DNA of 54,855 nucleotides from Bacillus sp. J33 (GCF_000518885.1 NZ_JAEL01000030.1:1-54855), one strand, 5' to 3'. Counted from the first letter of the stretch, positions 25,651 through 34,912 are shown. Numbers and translations: made by a program. The notes: a model not told the origin generated them from the letters alone.

Positions 25651-26430
25651 ATGAGGTTTTTGGACTCAATTGCTCTTATAACAGGTGCGGGGAGCGGAAT
25701 TGGCAAAGCTGCAGCATTCAGGCTTGCCAATGAGGGTGCCCGGGTAATCCTAGTTGGCCGTACAGCATCAAAACTTGAGAAAGCTGCGATGGAGATAAAT
25801 GAGTCAAAGAAAATTCCAAAGGCGGAGATTTTCACTGCTGATGTAACAGATGAGGAGGATGTCCGTGAATTAGCCGAATTTGTAAAAGATCAATTTGGAG
25901 ATCTGCATGTACTTGTCAACAATGCTGGCGGATCGGTTCATTCAAAGATTTTGGATACTTCTGCAAGTGATTGGGACTTTGTTCAAAATACCAATTTGAA
26001 AAGTGTTTTCCTTGTCTCGAAAATACTTGGGAAGCTGATGGCTGATGTATCTGAAGCAGATGGCGATTTTACACAGAGCCGATCCATTGTTAATATAGCA
26101 TCTTTATCGGGGCATCAAGCTGGTGCGCATATTCCCCATTACAGCGCAGCCAAAGCGGGAGTAATTAATTTTACGAGAGCATTGGCACTTGAGCTTGCTC
26201 CATTTGGAATCAGGGTAAATTCAGTTTCTCCAGGATTTGTCGAAACCCCCTTAACGGAGCAGGGAATGAAGAATGAACAGTTTATTAAAGCAATCCGGAG
26301 GAATACAGCACTGGGCCGGGCAGGTGTGCCAGAGGAAATAGCAAATGTTATCAGCTTTGTTGCTTCCAGTGATGCGTCTTATATGACGGGTTCGGATGTT
26401 CTGGTTGATGGCGGCTGGTTAATAAAATAG
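25651..26430 (+). CDS. Short-chain dehydrogenase/reductase
   Basis: A 259-residue classical SDR with ITGAGSGIGKAA (about residues 10-21), NNAGG near 90, the Ser of NIASLSG and catalytic YSAAKAG, ending YMTGSDVLVDGGW. VGRTASKLEKA after strand 2 carries arginine, a pattern favouring NADP(H). ATG 25651 is preceded by GGGGGAGTG; the frame from 25591 overlaps a regulatory palindrome and lacks an RBS. It is under TetR operator site 2. It probably acts on a hydroxy- or oxo-acyl-CoA; the specific substrate is not visible. Confidence 0.88.
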   Translation: MRFLDSIALITGAGSGIGKAAAFRLANEGARVILVGRTASKLEKAAMEINESKKIPKAEIFTADVTDEEDVRELAEFVKDQFGDLHVLVNNAGGSVHSKILDTSASDWDFVQNTNLKSVFLVSKILGKLMADVSEADGDFTQSRSIVNIASLSGHQAGAHIPHYSAAKAGVINFTRALALELAPFGIRVNSVSPGFVETPLTEQGMKNEQFIKAIRRNTALGRAGVPEEIANVISFVASSDASYMTGSDVLVDGGWLIK

Positions 26431-26706
26431 GCTCTTTTCTCATAAAATGTTGTTTTTACTTATAAATTCTGCCCGCTGATTTCAGCACGGCGTACTTGCT
26501 TTCCGCGGGAGGAATGAGGGCTATGCCTGCGGGGTCTCACTTCCCTCACTTCCCGCAGGACATTGAATAAGCTTCCCTGACCTGGCACCGCACGAAGGAA
26601 ATGCGGTAGCATTTTCGGGGATCAAGTGTCCTCCGCTACAATCAACTCAGTTGGTTAAACTAAGTTTGCAGTTAAAAAGCAACAAACTTTACGAAAACAG
26701 CCATAA
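26431..26706 (-). repeat. Dispersed MITE-like repeat, copy B
   Basis: The reverse complement aligns end to end with copy A (15405-15702). Its left end GGCTGTTTTCGTAAAGTTTG and its right end, read inwards as GGCTCTTTTCTCATAAAATG, are imperfect inverted repeats of each other. The core contains the GC-rich Bacillus-type motif (GACCCCGCAGG, TCCCGCGGAAAGC). It fills the gap between an SDR and the enoyl-CoA hydratase. Confidence 0.75.
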
Positions 26707-26728
26707 AATAAAATGGGGAGATGATTGG

Positions 26729-27508
26729 ATGAGAAATGAGCATTTAATCATAAATCAAAATGGTGCAATTCTGAACTTGACGTTAAATAGGCCGGACCGT
26801 TTAAATGCGTTCAGCCCTGAAATGATTCTTGGCTTAACGGAGGCTATTCGTGAGGCCCGGATCAATCCTGAAATAAAAGTGATAGTCCTATCCGGTGCAG
26901 GCCGCTCCTTCAGTGCCGGAGGAGACGTGAAATCCATGGGGCAGGCAAATGGAGCGGGAGTTTATGAGCATATAGGCAGACTTAATCAATGCATTCTTAC
27001 GATGAAAGAAACTGAGAAGCCGATTATCGCTGCTGTTCACGGATTTGCAGCGGGAGCTGGATTCAATTTGGCGCTTGCATGTGATCTGATTATTGCCGCA
27101 GAGGACAGTCAATTTGCACTAAGTTTTTCAAAGGTAGGGCTTGTTTCTGACGGAGGTGGTTCCTATTTTATTTCAAGACTCGTAGGACCGCATCTGGCAA
27201 AGCAATTCTTTTTCACCGCTGAGCCCATTAAGGCTGAACGGCTATATCAAATGGGTGTTATTAACTGCCTGGTTCCGCTTGAGAAGCTGCAGGACGAAAC
27301 TCAGGAAATGGCCGGCCAATTGGCAAAAGGCCCTACTATGACTTATGGAATGATTAAAAAGCTCGTCGATCACTCTTTAACGTCAACGTTGGAAGAAATT
27401 CTCGAGCAGGAGCGAATTACACAGACGCTGATGGTTTCAACCGAGGATCATCATGAGGGTATTACAGCTTTTAAGGAAAAAAGATTACCTGAATTCAAAG
27501 GGAAATAA
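26729..27508 (+). CDS. Enoyl-CoA hydratase/isomerase
   Basis: A 259-residue crotonase-fold enzyme. The first oxyanion-hole segment is GRSFSAGGDVKSM (about 60-72), the second AAVHGFAAGAGFNLALACDLIIAA (about 98-121). The acidic residue after FSKVGLVSDGGGSYFISRLVG is Asp rather than the second Glu of classical hydratases, a pattern shared with PaaG/PaaB-type hydratase-isomerases. The start is ATG 26729 behind GGGGAG; the frame extends upstream into repeat copy B, which is not coding. It catalyses reversible hydration of 2-enoyl-CoA or a double-bond shift in the block's beta-oxidation chemistry. Confidence 0.9.
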   Translation: MRNEHLIINQNGAILNLTLNRPDRLNAFSPEMILGLTEAIREARINPEIKVIVLSGAGRSFSAGGDVKSMGQANGAGVYEHIGRLNQCILTMKETEKPIIAAVHGFAAGAGFNLALACDLIIAAEDSQFALSFSKVGLVSDGGGSYFISRLVGPHLAKQFFFTAEPIKAERLYQMGVINCLVPLEKLQDETQEMAGQLAKGPTMTYGMIKKLVDHSLTSTLEEILEQERITQTLMVSTEDHHEGITAFKEKRLPEFKGK

Positions 27509-27772
27509 GGTGTTCATGGTCCCGGCAGAAGCAAGGGGACCTTATGCTGACAACTTGCCGCAGCTAAGAGCCCATGGGGTAAATCAGCAAACCGGCAATG
27601 GAATAAGCTGCATCCATTGGACTTATTCGATTAAAATAAAAACTTTTTTGCTAAATTAGCAGAAAATGAGGCTCAGCCATTTAGCTGTATTTAATAAACA
27701 ATTTCATAAAAAATTACTTTTCAGAAGTGCTTTCCTTCTCATTATATTTCACTAAAAGGGGGGTGATTCTTT

Positions 27773-28717
27773 TTGGAGAAGGTCGTCCCGCTTACACTGG
27801 AATCCCCATTCTCCGAAGGTATTGTCATGGTGTATGCGGTCCTGGGTGAAACAGCTACCCTTATAGACACTGGAAATCCGGGTGAGAAGTCCTTTTTTCA
27901 ATTAAAATCCGAGCTGGAAAAACAGGGGCTCCGTTTTAAGGATTTTGACCAAATCGTGTTGACTCATATGCATACTGACCATTCAGGAGGTGTCAGCCTG
28001 ATCCAGCAGGAGTCCGGGCTGCCGGTTTATGTCCATGAGGGAGCAAAACAGGAAATAACAAAAGGGGAAGCAGAGTTTCAGAGAATAAATCAATTTTTTA
28101 GGAACTTTATTGAGCAATGTGGTGCAGATCCTACGCTGCATCAGCATAAACGGAAATACAAGGAAGAGATTTGGACGGATGTCCATTATTTGCGTGATGG
28201 AGAAGAGATTCAAATAGGCGGAAATCCATTTAATGTCATGCATGTTCCCGGACACAGCCAGACAGATATTCTTCTCTGGAGCGCAGAAAGCGGTACAGCA
28301 TTTGTAGGTGATCATTTGATTGAAGAAATATCCGTAAACGCTTTTGTAGAACCTCCGCCCACAAATGCACTGAAGAGGCCAGAACCGCTGATACAGTACA
28401 GGGAGTCGCTAGAACGGGTTAAGAGACTTTCCCTGAAAACGTGCTATTCAGGACATGGAAAGCCATTCAACCTGCATAATAGACTGATTGACCGAAGATT
28501 TGCTGAGCAAGAGTCCCGCTGCCGGCAAATTCGCCATCTATTAAAAGACGGCAAAAAAAATGTTTTTGAGCTATGTCAAGAGCTTTATCCGCGCTTAAAA
28601 GGAAAAGCGATCTTTCTTGGCCTTTCTCAAGTGCAGGGGCACTTGGATTTAATGGAACAAAGACAAGAAGTGGAGAGAGAGGAAACAGGAAAAGTATTTT
28701 ACTATCAGTTGAGATAA
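27773..28717 (+). CDS. MBL-fold metallo-hydrolase with C-terminal winged helix
   Basis: A 314-residue metallo-beta-lactamase-fold protein. The metal motif is His65-Met-His67-Thr-Asp69-His70 (LTHMHTDHSGG), with a further His in VPGHSQTD and an Asp-His in VGDHLIEE. Residues about 240-314 look like the winged-helix tail of the LACTB2-type subgroup. The TTG start follows AAGGGGGGTG. Relatives hydrolyse thioesters, lactones or RNA; in this acyl-CoA setting a thioesterase or lactonase is attractive. A lactonase would make hydroxy acids from lactones, which fits the kinase/ACAD11 pair downstream, but this is speculation. Confidence 0.82.
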   Translation: MEKVVPLTLESPFSEGIVMVYAVLGETATLIDTGNPGEKSFFQLKSELEKQGLRFKDFDQIVLTHMHTDHSGGVSLIQQESGLPVYVHEGAKQEITKGEAEFQRINQFFRNFIEQCGADPTLHQHKRKYKEEIWTDVHYLRDGEEIQIGGNPFNVMHVPGHSQTDILLWSAESGTAFVGDHLIEEISVNAFVEPPPTNALKRPEPLIQYRESLERVKRLSLKTCYSGHGKPFNLHNRLIDRRFAEQESRCRQIRHLLKDGKKNVFELCQELYPRLKGKAIFLGLSQVQGHLDLMEQRQEVEREETGKVFYYQLR

Positions 28718-28763
28718 CATTTGCATTTTGCCTTTCTTTCAATTTTGAAAAGGAGAGGATTCT

Positions 28764-30290
28764 ATGAAGCTGAAGGATTTACTGGATAGGAATGTCAGTG
28801 AATTTGGAGAATATCCTTTTATTTATTATGAAGATAAGCAGTATACAAATGTGGAAACAAAAAACTTTGCTGACCAAATTGCCAATGGGCTCAAGGAACT
28901 CGGAGTTGAACCTGGGGATCGTGTAGCTGTATGCATGCCTAATTGTCCTGAAGTGATATTTTCCTACCAGGGAATCACCAGGAGCGGAGCCGTGATTGTG
29001 CCAATTATGTTCACTCTCCATTATAAAGAAATTCATTTTATTATCCAAAATTGTCATGCTAAAGTTATTATTTCCTCCGCATACACGGCAGAAAATGTAA
29101 AAAAAGCCATTGAAGGACTTGAAAACAAGCCTGTTCTCCTTGTGGCTGATATGCCAACGGGCAATGGCATGATAAATCTATACGATATGTTGTCAAGTGA
29201 TCCAAGGAAACTAGCCGATGCTCATGATTCCAGCGATGAAGATACAGCTGTTATATTATACACTTCAGGAACAACTGGGAGCCCTAAAGGTGTTATTTTA
29301 ACTCATAAAAATCTCTATTCAAATGCTGTTAACTCCGCTGCCCATAACGAAACAGAACGAGGTGCAACAATAAGTGCCCTGCCGCTGGCCCATGTATATG
29401 GCCTTACAGTTTCTAACGTCAGCTATATTACTGGGAGTTCAGTCGTCATTTTCCCGAAATTTGATCCGATCCAAGTGTTTAAAGCTATTGAAAAATATCA
29501 GGTAAGGGCATTTTCTGCTGTACCGGCAATGATCCATGCAATGTTCTCTTGTGAACAGGCTGATCAATATGATACTTCCTCTTTGGAATGGGTTGGGTCA
29601 GGTTCTGCACCCCTCCCAATTGCGCTTTTGAATGGCTTTCAGAAAAAATTCAAAGCCAAGGTCCTTGAAGGATATGGTTTATCTGAAGCTGCGCCTGTCG
29701 TAACTGCCCATAATAAAAAAATTGCAGTAAAACCGGGATCAGTGGGAATCCCAATACCAGGAACCAAGATAAAAATTGTAGGCAGCCATGGAGAGGAAGT
29801 ACCTGCAGGAGAGGTTGGCGAGCTGATTGTAAGCGGTGATAATGTTACGCCCGGCTATTATCAGAACGAGGAGGAAACCAGCCGGGTTTTAGTAAACGGC
29901 TGGCTGCACACCGGAGACTTGGCAAGGGCAGACGAGGATGGCTATCTGTATATTGTCGATCGTAAAAAGGATCTGATTATCAGGGGTGGATTCAATGTTT
30001 ATCCGCGTGATATTGAAGAACTGCTGAATGGGCATGAACAAGTTTTTGAAGCTGCTGTTGTAGGAATCCCCGACGAAAGAATGGGGGAGGAGATTGTTGC
30101 ATGTGTTGTTAAAAGTGCGGGATCAGCAATAAAGGAAAATGAATTGATCCAATATTGCCAGGATCATCTTGCGAAAAACAAAACACCGAAAAGGATCATC
30201 TTTGTAGATTCATTGCCCCGAAATGGTGTTGGAAAGATCGTAAAGACCCGTTTGCGGCAGTTTGCTGCAAGCAGTATTTTATCAGGTTAA
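28764..30290 (+). CDS. Acyl-CoA synthetase (AMP-forming), second copy
   Basis: A 508-residue ANL ligase. The phosphate loop is ILYTSGTTGSPKGVILTH (about 167-184), then EGYGLSEAAPV, GWLHTGDLARADEDGYLYIVDR, KKDLIIRGGFNVYPRDIEE and the catalytic Lys491 in GVGKIVKTR. It is only distantly similar to the ligase at 20332, so the two probably activate different acids. It starts 47 bases after the MBL hydrolase gene behind AAAAGGAGAGG and runs into the alcohol dehydrogenase gene, so it is part of the same operon. Substrate length is unknown. Confidence 0.92.
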   Translation: MKLKDLLDRNVSEFGEYPFIYYEDKQYTNVETKNFADQIANGLKELGVEPGDRVAVCMPNCPEVIFSYQGITRSGAVIVPIMFTLHYKEIHFIIQNCHAKVIISSAYTAENVKKAIEGLENKPVLLVADMPTGNGMINLYDMLSSDPRKLADAHDSSDEDTAVILYTSGTTGSPKGVILTHKNLYSNAVNSAAHNETERGATISALPLAHVYGLTVSNVSYITGSSVVIFPKFDPIQVFKAIEKYQVRAFSAVPAMIHAMFSCEQADQYDTSSLEWVGSGSAPLPIALLNGFQKKFKAKVLEGYGLSEAAPVVTAHNKKIAVKPGSVGIPIPGTKIKIVGSHGEEVPAGEVGELIVSGDNVTPGYYQNEEETSRVLVNGWLHTGDLARADEDGYLYIVDRKKDLIIRGGFNVYPRDIEELLNGHEQVFEAAVVGIPDERMGEEIVACVVKSAGSAIKENELIQYCQDHLAKNKTPKRIIFVDSLPRNGVGKIVKTRLRQFAASSILSG

Positions 30291-30329
30291 GTCAACCAGA
30301 TGAAATATAGAAATTTAGGGGTGAATGGA

Positions 30330-31544
30330 ATGAAAGCGAATACAATATCTCAGTTTATGCTGCGTACTGTTATTTACAGCGGTTCAAATTCACGGGCCCT
30401 TATTCCTGATTTATTCCGGGGTTTAGGGGCGAAAAGGGTAGTTCTATTTAGTGACAGAGGTCTTGAGAAAGCAGATATAGTGGAAAAAATAGTACGAATT
30501 TTTGAAAATGCACCACCTGGAACCGGACCTGAACTAGCAGGAATCTATCTGGATATTGCGCAGGATGCAGAGAGCAGTTCGGTAAACAACGCAGCAGCAT
30601 ATGCAAGAAATGTTGGCGCAGATGCGCTGCTGGCCGTCGGAGGCGGAAGCGTCCTGGATACTGTAAAAGGGGTAAAATACACATTGCACAAAGGATTATC
30701 AGACATAAAGACTGTGATTCCTAAAGGCATTTTATTTGAACAATTACCTGATGCAAACCATATCCCGATTCCGCATATTGCGATTCCTACAACAGCTGGC
30801 ACTGGGGCGGAAGTTTCCCCAATTGCGGTTATTTATAATGAAGAAACTAAAATGAAAGGCAATATAATCAACCCTTTCATTAGTGCCGATATAGCGGTTT
30901 TGGATCCAGATCTGACTGTAGGATTGCCGGCTGCAATAACAGCTTTTACCGGATTTGATGCACTGACACATGCAATTGAGGCTCTGGCTTCATCGAATGC
31001 CACAGCTTTGACTGATGCGCATGCCCTTCAGGCAATTAGGCTGATTGAACAAAATCTTCCCGTTGTAGTATCAAACGGAGAAAATGTTGATGCAAGAATG
31101 GAAATGCTTTATGCCAGTTTAATGGGCATTAGCGCATTTAGCTGTGCCTTAAACGCCATTCCTGTTCATAATTTTGCTCATGCTTATGGAGGTCTATTTC
31201 GGATTCCCCATGGGCTTGCAAATGCAGTTTTCCTGCCTGTGGTTATGGAAATGATGCCCAGCCTGTACCTTCCCAAGATAAAAGAACTAGCCGAGGCTTT
31301 GCGGGTCAGAACAAATAAAAATGAGGATCTTGAGGGAATGTTAGCAAAAGTCATAGAAAAGCTGCGTTTGCTTCAGCAAAGGACCGGTCTTCCGAGTAAT
31401 TTTTCAGCGTACGGTCTTACTGAAGAAGATCTGCAGCGAGCAGCAGATGCAGTAGCAAAAGACCCTGCGGCTGCCTCTTTTCCAATGCCGGCGGAGCTGA
31501 TTCAAGCTGTTGGCCTAAAGGTAGCTCCTATGCATATAAAATAG
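30330..31544 (+). CDS. Iron-containing alcohol dehydrogenase
   Basis: A 404-residue group III (Fe-dependent) alcohol dehydrogenase. The NAD-binding part has GGGSVLDTVKGV and PTTAGTGAEVSPIAVI. The metal ligands are all present with correct spacing: Asp210 and His214 in GFDALTHAIE, His280 in VHNFAHAYGG and His294 in RIPHG. ATG 30330 is chosen because AGGGGTG lies just upstream; ATG 30300 has no RBS. Members include 4-hydroxybutyrate, lactaldehyde and 1,3-propanediol dehydrogenases. Next to a ligase and a putative 4-hydroxyacyl-CoA route, oxidation or reduction at a hydroxy group of an omega/4-hydroxy acid is a fair guess, not shown by sequence. Confidence 0.88.
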   Translation: MKANTISQFMLRTVIYSGSNSRALIPDLFRGLGAKRVVLFSDRGLEKADIVEKIVRIFENAPPGTGPELAGIYLDIAQDAESSSVNNAAAYARNVGADALLAVGGGSVLDTVKGVKYTLHKGLSDIKTVIPKGILFEQLPDANHIPIPHIAIPTTAGTGAEVSPIAVIYNEETKMKGNIINPFISADIAVLDPDLTVGLPAAITAFTGFDALTHAIEALASSNATALTDAHALQAIRLIEQNLPVVVSNGENVDARMEMLYASLMGISAFSCALNAIPVHNFAHAYGGLFRIPHGLANAVFLPVVMEMMPSLYLPKIKELAEALRVRTNKNEDLEGMLAKVIEKLRLLQQRTGLPSNFSAYGLTEEDLQRAADAVAKDPAAASFPMPAELIQAVGLKVAPMHIK

Positions 31545-31619
31545 GTTTAAAGTCAGGAAATCCATATCCATTTAATCAGCTGATTATAACCGGGAGATAT
31601 TCCAGTGGCTCCATATTTT

Positions 31620-31693
31620 CCCGCTGTTGCTTTTTGGGTGGCTAACTAAGATTCACCCAACGGGTAAAACAACAATTTATAAACGGCCTTCAG
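31620..31693 (+). repeat. Internally deleted copy of the MITE-like repeat (copy C)
   Basis: A left end (TGTTGCTTTTTGGGTGGCTAACTAAGATT, here 31633-31661, as in copy A at 15422-15450) is joined directly to a right end (TAAAACAACAATTTATAA, near 31665-31682). The core of about 200 bases is missing. The sequence between 31545 and 31620 has no recognisable feature. Confidence 0.55.
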
Positions 31694-31714
31694 TTAAAGT
31701 GCAAGGAAAATAAC

Positions 31715-31769
31715 TTGATTTTTCTGAAATTTCAACATAGAATATGAATACATACCAACCGGTAGGTAT
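31715..31769 (+). promoter_or_regulatory. Promoter, TetR-type operator site 3 and possible CodY box
   Basis: -35 TTGATT (31715-31720), 17-base spacer and -10 TAGAAT (31738-31743). The operator ATACCAACCGGTAGGTAT (31752-31769) follows where transcription should begin. Between the promoter boxes lies ATTTTTCTGAAATTT (31718-31732), 13 of 15 matches to the CodY consensus AATTTTCWGAAAATT; in AT-rich DNA this needs care. The unit it controls starts with an acyl-CoA dehydrogenase. Confidence 0.7.
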
Positions 31770-31842
31770 GTATTCTGAAATTCATTCATATAGATTAATA
31801 GCAAATCATCTTAATTTAAAAGATTTGATAGGAGTGATAGGA

Positions 31843-33018
31843 ATGCAATTACGCCTGACTGAAGAACAAAAGATGGTACAGAAAACGATTCGCAAGTTTG
31901 TTGAGAAAGAATTAATCCCGCTTGAAAATGATGTCTTGAGGAATGAAAGAGAAGGAAAACCCAGTCTTCCGCCAGGTAAATTAAAAGAATTGCAATTAAA
32001 GGCAAAGGAGGCCGGCTTCTGGGGAATCAATACACCAGAGCAATATGGAGGAGCGGATTTGGGGCAGATGATGATGGCAATCGTGCTAATGGAGGTTTCC
32101 AAAACCTTTGTCCCTTTTCAATTCGGCGGATCTGCTGATAATATCCTCTACTATGCAAATGAAGAGCAGAAACAAAAATATTTAATTCCAACAATTGAAG
32201 GCGAAAAAAAATCGTGCTTTGCCATGACTGAACCTGGAGCAGGTTCAGATACCCGCAATATCAAAATGACTGCAGTAAAGGAAGGCAATGAGTGGATTTT
32301 AAATGGCGAGAAAACTTTCATTACAGGAGGAAATGAAGCAGATTTTGTTATGGTCATTGCCATTACTGATAAAGAAAAACATCAGGCAACAGGGCGTGAT
32401 GGCGTTACCTGCTTTATCGTCGACCGTGATATGGGCTGGAAATCCGAGTATATACATACGATGGGTGAATGGGGTCCCGCCAGTCTCGTTTTTGATAATG
32501 TCAGAGTCCCAGAGGAAAATATTTTAGGTGAAGTAAATGGGGGATATAATTTGGGGCTGGAATGGATCGGTTTTGCAAGGTGGGTTGTTGGTGCAAGGGC
32601 AATCGGTGCTGCAGAAAGATTGCTTCAAATGGCCATCGATTATGCGAAGGAACGTGTGACATTTGGAAAACCGATTGCTGAAAGACAAGCCATACAATGG
32701 CAGATTGCTGACTCTGCAGTGGAGATTGAAGCTGCAAGATGGCTTGTTCTGAATGCTGCGTTTACTCTTGATGCAGGTGAAGATAACCGTCATATGGCGT
32801 CAATGGCGAAACTATATGGAGCAAATATGGGTAACCGTGTCGTAGACCGTGTCATGCAAATCCACGGGGGGATGGGCTATACAAGGGAATTGCCGATTGA
32901 AAGATGGTACCGTGAAGCAAGATTGTGGAGAATCTATGATGGCACTGATGAAATCCAGCGTATGATCATTGCAAGAAATTTGATAAAAGGCCATGTGAAA
33001 CTTGGCCAATACGTATAA
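31843..33018 (+). CDS. Acyl-CoA dehydrogenase
   Basis: A 391-residue FAD-dependent acyl-CoA dehydrogenase. It shows FAMTEPGAGSDTRN, then GEWGPASLVFDNVRVPEENILGE, RQAIQWQIADSAVEIEAARW and QIHGGMGYTRELPIERWYRE. At the site where the catalytic Glu is usual (YEGT), it has Asp in IYDGTDEIQR; this may still act as the base, or the base may come from elsewhere, as in the long-chain and isovaleryl types. ATG 31843 behind GGAGTG is the start; the long frame from 31744 begins in the TetR operator. It heads an operon with a FabG-like SDR and a two-gene hydratase. Confidence 0.9.
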   Translation: MQLRLTEEQKMVQKTIRKFVEKELIPLENDVLRNEREGKPSLPPGKLKELQLKAKEAGFWGINTPEQYGGADLGQMMMAIVLMEVSKTFVPFQFGGSADNILYYANEEQKQKYLIPTIEGEKKSCFAMTEPGAGSDTRNIKMTAVKEGNEWILNGEKTFITGGNEADFVMVIAITDKEKHQATGRDGVTCFIVDRDMGWKSEYIHTMGEWGPASLVFDNVRVPEENILGEVNGGYNLGLEWIGFARWVVGARAIGAAERLLQMAIDYAKERVTFGKPIAERQAIQWQIADSAVEIEAARWLVLNAAFTLDAGEDNRHMASMAKLYGANMGNRVVDRVMQIHGGMGYTRELPIERWYREARLWRIYDGTDEIQRMIIARNLIKGHVKLGQYV

Positions 33019-33072
33019 TTCAAAAATCTGTAATCAAAAGCTGGATCGAATATAAGAGAGGGAGGAATAAAA

Positions 33073-33837
33073 ATGGCAGGCAGATTTGAAGGAAGAGTAG
33101 CTTTTATCACTGGAGGCAGCCGTGGAATAGGGAAAGGGATCGTTCAGCTCTTTGCGGAAGAAGGAGCTAAAGTCGCCTTTATAGATTTGAATGAGGAAGC
33201 TCTTGGTGAAACAGCAAAAGAGTTACAGGAAAAAGGATACGATGTATATTCAAAAGTTGCGGATGTGACAGATCCCGACCAGGTTAACCAGGCATTCAAA
33301 GAAGTTTATGACACCTTTGGTTCAGTGGATATCCTGGTCAATAATGCCGGTGTAATCCGTGATAATCTTCTTTTTAAAATGACGGATTCTGATTGGCAGA
33401 CCGTCATGGATGTACACCTAAAAGGGTCGTTCAATGCAGCACGGGCTGCTCAGAAATACATGGTAGAAAATAAATACGGACGGATCATAAATATTTCTTC
33501 CACTTCAGCTCTTGGCAATCGCGGACAGGTAAATTATGCGGCAGCTAAGGCAGGGCTGCAGGGGTTCACTAAAACACTGGCAATTGAACTTGGTAAGTAT
33601 GGAATCACCGCAAACTCGGTTGCTCCCGGTTTTATTGAAACAGAAATGACAAAGGAAACAGCTAAAAGGATTGGTATATCTTTTGAGGATCTGATTAATG
33701 CCAGTGTTGCAAAAATCCCTGTCGGCAGAAGCGGAAAACCTGCTGATATTGCCAATGCGGTGGCATTTTTTGCAGATGAGAAATCATCCTTTGTCAACGG
33801 CCAAGTTATTTATGTTGCAGGCGGACCCAAAAATTAA
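33073..33837 (+). CDS. 3-oxoacyl-ACP/CoA reductase-like SDR (FabG type)
   Basis: A 254-residue classical SDR with ITGGSRGIGKGI (residues 12-23), NNAGVIRDNLLFKMTDSDW (the FabG hallmark following NNAG), Ser of ISSTSALGNRG and catalytic YAAAKAG, and a C-terminal FVNGQVIYVAGGP. FIDLNEEALG after strand 2 carries Asp, which suggests NAD(H) and so an oxidative 3-hydroxyacyl-CoA dehydrogenase role rather than biosynthetic FabG. RBS GAGGGAGG precedes ATG 33073. It sits between an acyl-CoA dehydrogenase and MaoC-type hydratase genes, completing a beta-oxidation set. Confidence 0.9.
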   Translation: MAGRFEGRVAFITGGSRGIGKGIVQLFAEEGAKVAFIDLNEEALGETAKELQEKGYDVYSKVADVTDPDQVNQAFKEVYDTFGSVDILVNNAGVIRDNLLFKMTDSDWQTVMDVHLKGSFNAARAAQKYMVENKYGRIINISSTSALGNRGQVNYAAAKAGLQGFTKTLAIELGKYGITANSVAPGFIETEMTKETAKRIGISFEDLINASVAKIPVGRSGKPADIANAVAFFADEKSSFVNGQVIYVAGGPKN

Positions 33838-33861
33838 TCATTAAAGTGAGGTGAAGATCAA

Positions 33862-34311
33862 TTGTTCCAGCAGCATATTGGAAAGCGATCCAAAAAAGTT
33901 AAAAACACTGTTGAGCGGGGTGCCGTCAAGAAATTTGCAGAAGCAATCGGTGATCCCCATCCGATTTTTGTTGACGAGGAAACGGGCAGGAATTCGAGGT
34001 ATAAGCGGAATATTGCCCCTCCAACCTTTCCGAGGGTTTTCGATTACGGAACGATAGAAGGACTGAATCTGCCAAACAAAGGCCTTATACATGGGGAACA
34101 AACCTATCATTATGAAAGGCCGCTGCTGGTTGGCGAAGAAGTCAGCTGTTATTCAGTGGTGAAAAATTACTTTGAAAAGAAGGGAACTCATGGGGAGATG
34201 GGTTTTCTTGTACTCGAAAGCTTTGGGGAAGACGAGATGGGGAAAGTTGTTTTTAGCTCAACTCAGACCGTAATAATCACAGAAGCGGTAAGAAAGGTGC
34301 TGATTGGATGA
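33862..34311 (+). CDS. MaoC/FAS1-like dehydratase subunit (HadA/HadC-like)
   Basis: A 149-residue hotdog-fold protein. The start QQHIGKRSKKVKNTVERGAVKKFAEAIGDPHPIFVDEE, followed by RNIAPPTFPRVFDYG, is typical of the FAS1-like/MaoC N-terminal dehydratase domain, which pairs with a catalytic MaoC subunit. It lacks a clear hydratase-2 Asp/His motif of its own. TTG 33862 is used, with GAGGTG upstream. Its stop codon overlaps the next gene's ATG (ATGA), so the two are translationally coupled and probably form a heterodimeric enoyl-CoA hydratase, as do mycobacterial HadAB and HadBC. Confidence 0.85.
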   Translation: MFQQHIGKRSKKVKNTVERGAVKKFAEAIGDPHPIFVDEETGRNSRYKRNIAPPTFPRVFDYGTIEGLNLPNKGLIHGEQTYHYERPLLVGEEVSCYSVVKNYFEKKGTHGEMGFLVLESFGEDEMGKVVFSSTQTVIITEAVRKVLIG

Positions 34312-34715
34312 TAGCAATGGAAGAGCTTCAGTTAGGCGACGAATTAGAGGAAATCCAGCTTGAACCGGTCGACCGGCTGACTTTGATTAAATATGCAGGG
34401 GCTTCAGGCGACTATAACCCAATCCATACAATTGACAGTGAAGCAGCAAAAGCTGGCCTGCCTGGTATTATTGCTCACGGAATGTGGACTATGGGGAATC
34501 TGGCAAAGCTATTTAGTTCTTATTATAATGAGGGATTTATTCAGGATTACACAATCCGATTTAAAGGGATGGTTTTCCTGAATGATGTGATCACGCTTAA
34601 AGCAGCGCTGAAAGAGAAAAAGGGGAACATCTCGCGTTTTATTGTAAGGGCTGTCAACCAAAATGGAACCGAAGTGATAAAGGGAGAGGTATTCTTTCAG
34701 AGGTATCTCCATTAA
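34308..34715 (+). CDS. MaoC-type (R)-enoyl-CoA hydratase, catalytic subunit
   Basis: A 135-residue hotdog-fold protein with the hydratase-2 motif YAGASGDYNPIHT (catalytic Asp35 and His40) and the following GLPGIIAHGM. It hydrates 2-enoyl-CoA to (R)-3-hydroxyacyl-CoA, or the reverse. The ATG overlaps the stop of the previous gene by one ATGA unit; ATG 34317 is an alternative start three codons in. With its partner it offers a second, stereochemically different hydration route beside the crotonase at 26729, suiting substrates whose 3-hydroxy intermediate is of the R form. Confidence 0.9.
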   Translation: MIAMEELQLGDELEEIQLEPVDRLTLIKYAGASGDYNPIHTIDSEAAKAGLPGIIAHGMWTMGNLAKLFSSYYNEGFIQDYTIRFKGMVFLNDVITLKAALKEKKGNISRFIVRAVNQNGTEVIKGEVFFQRYLH

Positions 34716-34912
34716 AGAATTCTGTTCCATTGAAACTCATACGATAAGCAGCTGCTGGGTCTAATGCTATACTCCAAGAGGGTTCTTAGCCTAATACTTA
34801 CAAAGATATACTTCAGCGGCTGTTAAAACTAGTAAACGAACAAAAGGAATATTAGTAAACTCTAAAATCAGAATTAAGAGTTAAATAGGATAAAAACTCT
34901 GCAAATGAGCAA

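Noticed and set aside
26580..26610. TGGCACCGCACG...ATGCGG as a second sigma-54 promoter
   Set aside because: The spacing between GG and GC elements is wrong and the sequence belongs to repeat copy B.
27453..27659. 68-codon open frame at the end of the enoyl-CoA hydratase gene
   Set aside because: It overlaps the end of the hydratase gene, has no RBS, and the non-overlapping part shows no protein pattern. I found nothing else in 27509-27772.
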